Below, piece after piece: positions 6,408-10,921 of a stretch of DNA of 10,921 bases (its first letter is position 1; each line of letters opens with the position of its first letter). The notes beneath the pieces were generated by a model. The model saw only the letters and a program-made list of their open reading frames with translations, ran no database searches and was not told the DNA's origin. This stretch comes from JBJEXX01 sp051886215. Its GTDB lineage: Bacteria; Bacillota_I; Bacilli_A; RF39; UBA660. The position numbers and the translations under genes were made by a program. The stretch covers positions 1-10,921 of the forward strand of contig JBJEXX010000077.1 in assembly GCA_051886215.1 (NCBI GenBank), written 5' to 3'.

Positions 6408-7859
6408 ATGAAAAAATTAAATGAATTATATAATTGTGATTATAATACAGAAATAAAAGGAATAAAAATTAACTCTAAAGAAATTTGTCCTGGAGATTTA
6501 TTTGTCTGTACAATGGGTGTTAATGCTGATCGACATGATTTTATAGATGAAGCTATAGAAAAAGGTGCCAGTGCCATAGTTGTAAGCAGAGACATTCCTG
6601 AAAAGACAGTACCAATTATTAAGGTGTCTGATACTAATAAAGAATTACCTATTCTATGTTCCAAATTTTATGATAATCCAGAAGAAAAACTTACTATCTT
6701 GGGTGTCACAGGAACAGATGGAAAAACTTCAGTAGCTACTATAACTCAAACTTTACTTGGAAAAGATATCTGTGGTTATCTTGGCACTAATGGAAGAAGT
6801 TGTTCAAAGTTTAATAAAGATATTAATAATACAACTCCTGATTCTGATAAACTATTTGAATATTTTAAAGATTTTGTAGATGCAGGATGTAAACAAGTTG
6901 CAATGGAAGCTAGTAGTGAAGCATATTTTAGAAAAAGATTAGAAACTATATCTTATCAAGTAGGTGCTATTACTAATATAACTAGAGAACATCTTAATAT
7001 TCACAAGACATTTGAAAACTATATAAATTGTAAATGTGAATTAATGCGTCACGTAAAAAAAGATGGATATTGTATTTTAAATAAAGATGATGAACATTTT
7101 GAAATTGTAAAAAATGCTTGCAATGGTAAAGTTTTGACTTATGGAATAGAAAAAGAAAATGATATGTATATAAAACATTTTGTTATTAAACCATCTAATA
7201 CAGAAGTAACTTTTGTTTATAAAGAAAAAGAGTATAACTTTATATCTCCTCTTCTTGGAAAGTTTAATGTTTATAATTTAGCCTGTGCAATGCTTATTTG
7301 TCTTTCTTTAGGAAAGACTATGGAAGATTTAATTCCAAATGTTTGTAAAATAAAAGTATCAGGACGATTGGAAATGGTTAAACCAAGAGTAGGCCAAAAT
7401 TTTTATGTTATGATAGATTATGCACATACTCCAAATGGCATATCTAACTTATTGGAATTTGTTCATACATTAGATATAAATAGATCAATTGTAGTTATAG
7501 GATCCGCTGGAGAAAGAGATTATTTAAAGAGACCTATTATGGGAAAAACAGTTTGTGATAATGCTTCTTATGCGATATTTACATATGAAGATCCTAGAAG
7601 TGAAAAACCAATAGATATTATAAATATGCTAATATCTGATATTAAAGATGATCATAATAATTATGAAATAGTAGAAGATAGAGCTAAAGCAATCAAAAGA
7701 GCAATTGATATTGCGCAAGATAATGATATGGTGTTAATATTAGGAAAAGGAAACGAAACTTACGAAAAATTAAAAGATAAAACAATATATTTTAATGACT
7801 TTGAAGAAGCAGAAAAAGCTCTTGACGAAAGATTCAATAAACAAGAAATTGTCAACTAA
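6408..7859 (+). CDS. murE: MurE-type Mur ligase (UDP-MurNAc-tripeptide synthetase), paralogue 2
   Basis: Predicted ATP-dependent ligase that adds the third amino acid to UDP-MurNAc-L-Ala-D-Glu in the cytoplasm. The 483 residues match the usual MurE length. The N domain (about 1-95) has PGDLFVC and the DRHDFI segment. The P-loop is TGTDGKTS (101-108, K106), TTPD is intact, the probable carbamylated lysine is K209 (NCKCE), YAHTPNG is near-canonical, and GSAGERDYLKRPIMG is present. The acceptor motifs are DPR (395-397, in YEDPRSEKP) and GKGNE (446-450). The Arg of DPR is typical of diaminopimelate enzymes but also occurs in the lysine-adding enzyme of Thermotoga, so the substrate cannot be read off. 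This copy is closer to canonical MurE than the one at 4033 and is the better candidate for the housekeeping enzyme. It is divergent from the arginase gene. Confidence 0.9.
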   Translation: MKKLNELYNCDYNTEIKGIKINSKEICPGDLFVCTMGVNADRHDFIDEAIEKGASAIVVSRDIPEKTVPIIKVSDTNKELPILCSKFYDNPEEKLTILGVTGTDGKTSVATITQTLLGKDICGYLGTNGRSCSKFNKDINNTTPDSDKLFEYFKDFVDAGCKQVAMEASSEAYFRKRLETISYQVGAITNITREHLNIHKTFENYINCKCELMRHVKKDGYCILNKDDEHFEIVKNACNGKVLTYGIEKENDMYIKHFVIKPSNTEVTFVYKEKEYNFISPLLGKFNVYNLACAMLICLSLGKTMEDLIPNVCKIKVSGRLEMVKPRVGQNFYVMIDYAHTPNGISNLLEFVHTLDINRSIVVIGSAGERDYLKRPIMGKTVCDNASYAIFTYEDPRSEKPIDIINMLISDIKDDHNNYEIVEDRAKAIKRAIDIAQDNDMVLILGKGNETYEKLKDKTIYFNDFEEAEKALDERFNKQEIVN

Positions 7860-7874
7860 TATTGACAATTTTTT
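7846..7874 (+). terminator. Intrinsic terminator containing the stop codon of the second MurE-like gene
   Basis: A 10-bp stem (AAATTGTCAA at 7846-7855 with TTGACAATTT at 7862-7871), a 6-base loop CTAATA and a T-rich tail (TTTCTTTTC). The TAA stop (7857-7859) lies in the loop. The 3' arm also contains a consensus -35 box, TTGACA, used by the next promoter. Confidence 0.8.
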
Positions 7875-7889
7875 CTTTTCCTATATAGT
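7862..7889 (+). promoter_or_regulatory. Promoter of the amino-acid symporter gene, embedded in a terminator
   Basis: A perfect -35 box TTGACA (7862-7867), a 16-base spacer, and -10 box TATAGT (7884-7889, 5 of 6). The -35 box is the 3' arm of the preceding terminator. Transcription would begin near 7896, about 14 bases before the ATG at 7910, with the ribosome-binding site GGTGA between. Confidence 0.65.
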
Positions 7890-7909
7890 AAAATCATATT
7901 GGTGATAAC

Positions 7910-9187
7910 ATGGAAATCATAAAAAAATATCTTTGGGGAATTGCTACTATATTGATCATAATTAGCGGTATATACTTTTCAATAAAACTTAAAGGATTAC
8001 AGTTTAATATGCCTAAACTATTTAAAAGTTTTAAAAAAAGTTCAGACGACTCTATATCTCCTTTTGAATCATTAATGATGTCTTCCGCAGCAAAAGTTGG
8101 AGTAGGTTCTCTTGCTGGTATAGCACTTGCTATATATAAAGGTGGGGTAGGCACGATATTTTGGATATGGATTACCAGTATCATATCAGCGCCAAATGCT
8201 TTTGCCGAAGGATTCTTAGGATCATTATATAAAAGAAAAAAGAATAATGAAACAGAAGGAGGGCCAGCTTATTATATAAGTAAAGGAATGAACAAAAAAA
8301 TATTAGGAATAGTATATGCTTTATTAGTTACTTTTGTATATGTTATATGTTTTTCCACTATTCAATCTAATACGATTGCTACAAGCATATATGAAGGATA
8401 TAAAATAAAAAATATATACATAGGCATAGCCATGGCTTTAATAGTAGCTATTTTGATAAGTGGTAATACGAAATCATTATTTAAAATAATATCTAAAATG
8501 GTTCCAATAATGGGAATAGGATATATATTTTTAGGATTATTTGTAATTATAAAAAATTATTACCAAATACCATATTTTTTTTTAAATATAATTAAAGAAG
8601 CTCTAAACTTTAAAAGTGCTTCAGTTGGATTTTTAACATCTTTTATAATAGGCGTTCAAAGAGGAATTTTCTCAAATGAAGCTGGAATAGGAACAGGAGC
8701 AATTGCGAGTGCATCTGCAAGTACTTCTCCACCACAAGCACAAGGACAAATACAAATTTTAGGAACATATTTTATTAGTTTAATAATTTGTACTATAACG
8801 GCTTTTATAATAATTACCTCTCCATATAAAAATTTAACACTAGATAATATTAATGGAATTGAAATAACCCAATACTCATTAAAATATCATTTTGGATCAT
8901 TTGGAGAAATAGCGTTAATATTATCTATATTTTTCTTTGCCTTATCTACTATAATCGCAGGATATTATTATGGAAAAAGTAATTTAGATTTTATATTTAA
9001 TGGTATAAGTAGAAAAACAGAAACTTTATTTAAACTATTAACAATAATATTAATAATGATCGGAAGTATAGTAAAAGCAGACTTAATTTGGGATTTATCT
9101 GATATTTTTATTGCTATACTTGCTATAATAAATATTTATTCATTATTATCCTTAAAGAAAGATATAATAACCAACCTAAAAACTTAA
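7910..9187 (+). CDS. Amino-acid/sodium symporter, AGCS family (alanine/glycine type)
   Basis: Integral membrane carrier predicted to import a small amino acid, usually alanine or glycine, with sodium. The 425 residues are slightly short for the family (about 440-490) and hold about 10-11 hydrophobic helices. Family signatures are clear: LQFNMPKLF and SPFESLM near the N terminus, then a VGVGSLAGIA segment (63-72), GTIFWIWI, the EGGPAYYISKGM loop, the re-entrant GIFSNEAGIGTGA segment, PQAQGQIQ, and a C-terminal WDLSD. It departs from the family at the usual GTGNIAG motif, which reads GVGSLAG (S67 for Asn), and at the usual FIDT, which reads FISL. A different substrate preference is therefore possible. 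The gene has its own promoter just after the second MurE gene, so it is a separate unit. It could supply Ala or Gly for wall peptides; that link is inference. Confidence 0.87.
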   Translation: MEIIKKYLWGIATILIIISGIYFSIKLKGLQFNMPKLFKSFKKSSDDSISPFESLMMSSAAKVGVGSLAGIALAIYKGGVGTIFWIWITSIISAPNAFAEGFLGSLYKRKKNNETEGGPAYYISKGMNKKILGIVYALLVTFVYVICFSTIQSNTIATSIYEGYKIKNIYIGIAMALIVAILISGNTKSLFKIISKMVPIMGIGYIFLGLFVIIKNYYQIPYFFLNIIKEALNFKSASVGFLTSFIIGVQRGIFSNEAGIGTGAIASASASTSPPQAQGQIQILGTYFISLIICTITAFIIITSPYKNLTLDNINGIEITQYSLKYHFGSFGEIALILSIFFFALSTIIAGYYYGKSNLDFIFNGISRKTETLFKLLTIILIMIGSIVKADLIWDLSDIFIAILAIINIYSLLSLKKDIITNLKT

Positions 9188-9192
9188 TTTTA

Positions 9193-9201
9193 TGTTAAAA
9201 T
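9193..9201 (+). promoter_or_regulatory. Probable extended -10 promoter of ung
   Basis: TGTTAAAAT, an extended -10 element (TG plus one base plus TAAAAT at 9196-9201), lies in the 33-base gap after the symporter gene. No clear -35 box is seen 17 bases upstream. Transcription would start near 9208, about 13 bases before the ATG, with the ribosome-binding site GAGGTG (9211-9216) in the leader. No terminator separates the symporter gene from ung, so read-through may also supply transcript. Confidence 0.45.
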
Positions 9202-9220
9202 GGAACTATAGAGGTGTAAC

Positions 9221-9886
9221 ATGATTGAAAAAAGTTGGGAATTATTATTAAAAGATGAAATGAACAAAGAATATTTTCAAAAATTATTAGAATTTATAAA
9301 ACAAGAATATAAAACAAAAACCATTTATCCTAAAATGAATGAAATATTTAAAGCATTTAGATATACTCCATATAATAATGTAAAAGTAGTTATATTAGGA
9401 CAAGACCCATATCATGGAGAAAATCAAGCTGAAGGGCTTTCTTTTTCAGTACCATTAGGAGTTAAACAACCACCTTCATTAAAAAATATATTTAAGGAAT
9501 TGCAAGATGATTTAGGTTGTTCAATACCCAAGTCTGGTTCATTAGTAAGTTGGGCTGAACAAGGGGTATTACTTTTAAATTCAGTTTTAACAGTAATAAA
9601 AGATCATGCAGCCTCTCATAGAGATAAAGGGTGGGAAAATTTTACCGATAGAGTAATTCAGGAAGTAAATAAAAAAGAAGATGCAGTCGTGTTTATACTT
9701 TGGGGTAATTACGCAAGAAGTAAAAAGAAATATATTACTAATCCTAAACACTTAGTTATAGAATCTGCTCATCCATCTCCATTATCAGCACATAATGGAT
9801 TTTTTGGAAGTAAGCCTTTTTCTAAAACAAATAATTATTTAATACAAAATAATATAAAACCAATAAATTGGGAAATAAACAGTTAA
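9221..9886 (+). CDS. ung: Uracil-DNA glycosylase, family 1
   Basis: Base-excision repair enzyme that removes uracil from DNA arising by cytosine deamination or dUTP incorporation. At 221 residues it has normal family length. The water-activating loop GQDPYHG (60-66, catalytic D62) and following NQAEGLSFSV, the LLLNSVLTV strand, the uracil-binding VFILWGNYA region, and the DNA-intercalation loop HPSPLSAHNGFFG (catalytic H184) are all intact. The ATG has a strong GAGGTG site 4 bases upstream. The gene converges on a LemA-family gene, with a bidirectional terminator between. In Bacillus subtilis ung also lies near gerQ (ywdL), as here, which supports a shared ancestral neighbourhood. Confidence 0.97.
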   Translation: MIEKSWELLLKDEMNKEYFQKLLEFIKQEYKTKTIYPKMNEIFKAFRYTPYNNVKVVILGQDPYHGENQAEGLSFSVPLGVKQPPSLKNIFKELQDDLGCSIPKSGSLVSWAEQGVLLLNSVLTVIKDHAASHRDKGWENFTDRVIQEVNKKEDAVVFILWGNYARSKKKYITNPKHLVIESAHPSPLSAHNGFFGSKPFSKTNNYLIQNNIKPINWEINS

Positions 9887-9905
9887 AGTATAAGCAATTA
9901 TTAAT

Positions 9906-9945
9906 AAAAAAAGATATTCACCAGCGCGTGTATATCTATTTTTTT
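9906..9945. terminator. Bidirectional terminator between ung and the LemA-family gene
   Basis: AAAAAAAGATAT (9906-9917) pairs with ATATCT (9932-9937) and, past a bulged A at 9938, with the T-run 9939-9945. Inside, CAC/GTG pairs (9919-9921 with 9928-9930) around the loop CAGCGC, beyond one T-T mismatch. A- and T-runs on both sides give a U-tract in either direction. The stop codon of the minus-strand gene (TAG, 9936-9938) is in the stem. GCGC here is a rare GC-rich spot in the window. Confidence 0.7.
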
Positions 9946-10478
9946 AATATTTCATACATTTCTTCTGTCTCATTTTCATAAAATTCTTTATGTTTATAAC
10001 CTAAAGTAAGACCTACAATATTTGATGGAAAAGATCGTATTAATTTATTATAATAAACTACATTATCATTATAATATTTTTCTCCATATTCAATGTCTTC
10101 TTTATTTTCACTAAATTCTTTTAAAATATTAATAATACTTTCATCCTTATATAAATCTAAATTACTATCTAAGACTTCATTTAAATTTTTATTACACTTT
10201 TCTACTTCATTATTTAACTCTATATTATTAAATTTTTTATTTTTAATTTTTATCATACTATCCAATAATTTATTATCATCATCATTTTTTATTCTATCTT
10301 TTATGATAGGTATTATTCTATCAAACAAAGATAATCGTGTCTTTAAACTCTTTTTTATAATATTTTCAGCTTCTGTTAATTTTATAATTGTAAATTGAAA
10401 TTTGTTATATATAGATATATAAATAATCCCAAAAATAGCTAAAATAACAATAATTATAATTAAAATATACCAAAACAT
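9936..10478 (-). CDS. LemA-family membrane protein
   Basis: Membrane protein of the LemA family, whose molecular role is not established. The 180 residues begin with one hydrophobic helix (about 2-23, FWYILIIIIVILAIFG), probably a signal anchor. A long helical region follows, in which YNKF and LKTRLSLFDRIIPIIK correspond to the family's YN and LKRRxDLIPNLV motifs. The C-terminal family signature is strong: IEYGEKYYNDNVVYYN then FPSNIVGLTLGYKHKEFYEN (about 130-167). The charged middle part (about 60-125) is diverged from typical LemA. The ribosome-binding site AGAGGTGG is good and the promoter upstream is near consensus. The gene lies downstream of a gerQ-like gene on the same strand. Confidence 0.85.
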   Translation of the reverse strand: MFWYILIIIIVILAIFGIIYISIYNKFQFTIIKLTEAENIIKKSLKTRLSLFDRIIPIIKDRIKNDDDNKLLDSMIKIKNKKFNNIELNNEVEKCNKNLNEVLDSNLDLYKDESIINILKEFSENKEDIEYGEKYYNDNVVYYNKLIRSFPSNIVGLTLGYKHKEFYENETEEMYEILKK

Positions 10479-10499
10479 ATAACCACCTCTAGTATCTAA

Positions 10500-10528
10500 A
10501 TTATATCAAATAAATAAAATACACACAA
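10500..10528 (-). promoter_or_regulatory. Promoter of the LemA-family gene
   Basis: On the minus strand, TTGTGT (10523-10528) is followed by a 17-base spacer and a perfect TATAAT (10500-10505) with an extended TG one base before it (TGATATAAT). Transcription would start near 10493, about 15 bases before the ATG, with AGAGGTGG in between. Confidence 0.7.
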
Positions 10529-10529
10529 T

Positions 10530-10551
10530 AAAAAAGAAATAATAATTATTT
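10530..10551 (-). terminator. Possible weak terminator at the end of the gerQ-like gene
   Basis: On the minus strand an A/T-only inverted repeat (10537-10551, 7-base arms around one base) is followed by C and six T (10530-10536). The TAA stop (10546-10548) lies in one arm. With no G:C pairs in the stem, termination would be weak, so some transcripts may run into the LemA-family gene. Confidence 0.35.
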
Positions 10552-10863
10552 ATTAATTTCTTCTTCAAATTCGATATAATTTAAAAAATACACCATAAAC
10601 ATATACCATTTTCCATTACTAGAATCACTTATTAAAATATAATCGTTACCAATATCTTCTAAAATACCTTTAAAAGATTTATCACGATTATCAACTGATT
10701 CTGGAAAAGTAAAATAAAAAGTTCCAATTTTACCTATGTTTCTTTTTAATAAATTATATATATTATTATTTTGATAATGATTGGGATTATTGTAACTATT
10801 CATAGAAAATGGTGGAGTATTGTTTGAATTATTATTGTTATTAGGATAATAATTATTATTCAT
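10546..10863 (-). CDS. gerQ: GerQ-like spore coat protein
   Basis: In Bacillus subtilis GerQ is an inner-coat protein needed for the germination hydrolase CwlJ and is cross-linked by transglutaminase. Here a 105-residue protein has an Asn-rich low-complexity N terminus (18 Asn in the first 37 residues) and a C-terminal GerQ domain (about 36-105). Visible matches are LLKRNIGKIGTFYFTF, FKGILEDIGNDYILISD, the GKWYMFMVYFLNYIEF strand region, and the end EEEIN. It is shorter than the Bacillus protein (about 180) because the N-terminal region is reduced. There is no lysine before residue 40, whereas I recall that Bacillus GerQ is cross-linked through lysines near its N terminus. The start has a modest AAGG site. 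Proximity to ung matches Bacillus. No other spore gene is in the window. Confidence 0.8.
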   Translation of the reverse strand: MNNNYYPNNNNNSNNTPPFSMNSYNNPNHYQNNNIYNLLKRNIGKIGTFYFTFPESVDNRDKSFKGILEDIGNDYILISDSSNGKWYMFMVYFLNYIEFEEEINK

Positions 10864-10921
10864 AAAAACCTTGTATGATATATATAGTCAGTTACAAGAG
10901 AGATTTTGTATTTAATACTGA
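10864..10921. other. Upstream region of the gerQ-like gene with an inverted repeat
   Basis: These 58 bases to the window edge hold no gene. CTTGTA (10870-10875) and TACAAG (10893-10898) form a spaced inverted repeat just before the start of the minus-strand gene, which could be an operator or a leader hairpin. I do not see a convincing promoter. Confidence 0.3.

Noticed and set aside
6440..6664. Open frame on the minus strand inside the second MurE gene
   Set aside because: Antisense shadow of the conserved N domain, with no independent support.
4033..7859. One of the MurE-like proteins being MurT or MurF
   Set aside because: Both carry the MurE-type UDP-MurNAc-binding N domain and the DPR/GKG C-terminal motifs; MurT lacks this N domain and has a zinc-binding insertion not seen here.
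7894..8184. Open frame on the minus strand inside the symporter gene
   Set aside because: Antisense shadow of the AGCS gene; no ribosome-binding site or family match.
10093..10398. Hydrophobic open frame on the plus strand inside the LemA-family gene
   Set aside because: Its Leu/Ser/Phe-rich product is what antisense reading of Lys/Asn/Glu codons gives; the LemA reading has family motifs, promoter and ribosome-binding site.
10867..10876. CATACAAGG on the minus strand as a sigma-E-type -10 box for the gerQ-like gene
   Set aside because: It resembles the sigma-E consensus, but transcription would then start at about the ATG and lose the ribosome-binding site, and no matching -35 box is seen.

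Overview
The window is an ordinary, compact chromosomal segment of an AT-rich, cell-wall-making Gram-positive bacterium, most likely in class Bacilli. It looks like a streamlined or uncultured gut-type lineage rather than Bacillus itself. The evidence is codon and amino-acid use (heavy in Asn, Lys, Ile), Bacillota-type Shine-Dalgarno sites (GAGGTG), and Bacillus-like neighbourhoods: dnaB followed by walJ-rlmH, and ung near gerQ. TGG is the Trp codon and no gene needs TGA as Trp, so the genetic code is standard and mycoplasmas with code 4 are excluded. I see no insertion sequences, phage genes, tRNA/rRNA genes or CRISPR arrays. No gene-free stretch exceeds about 100 bases.

Layout. (1) 1-3555 (+) is a tightly packed run: the 3' part of the replicative helicase gene dnaB; a membrane-anchored LysM-G5-M23 peptidoglycan peptidase whose GTG start overlaps dnaB; walJ; and rlmH. 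The sensor/regulator pair walRK, which normally accompanies walJ, is not between dnaB and walJ. (2) 3606-3977 (+) is a small unrecognised protein with its own strong promoter and terminator. (3) 4033-7859 holds two diverged MurE-type Mur ligases, both on +, flanking an arginase gene on -. The first MurE gene and the arginase gene are convergent and share the bases of their stop codons inside a bidirectional terminator. The arginase and second MurE genes are divergent. (4) 7910-9187 (+) is an AGCS-family amino-acid/sodium symporter. (5) 9221-9886 (+) is uracil-DNA glycosylase. (6) 9936-10863 (-) is a LemA-family membrane protein and a GerQ-like spore-coat protein.

How the genes may work together. 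Much of the window bears on the cell wall: an M23 peptidase, WalJ, two MurE ligases, and an amino-acid carrier that could import Ala/Gly. The most interesting idea is the arginase sandwiched between two MurE paralogues whose acceptor-pocket motifs differ from each other. Arginase makes L-ornithine, which some bacteria use as residue 3 of the peptidoglycan stem peptide. This is inference from context, not proof.

Architecture. Downstream of rlmH almost every gene is its own minimal unit. Promoter -10 boxes lie only about 15-22 bases from the start codon. Intrinsic terminators reach back into the coding sequence, so that the stop codon sits inside the hairpin. In one case the consensus -35 box of the next gene is part of the preceding terminator stem.
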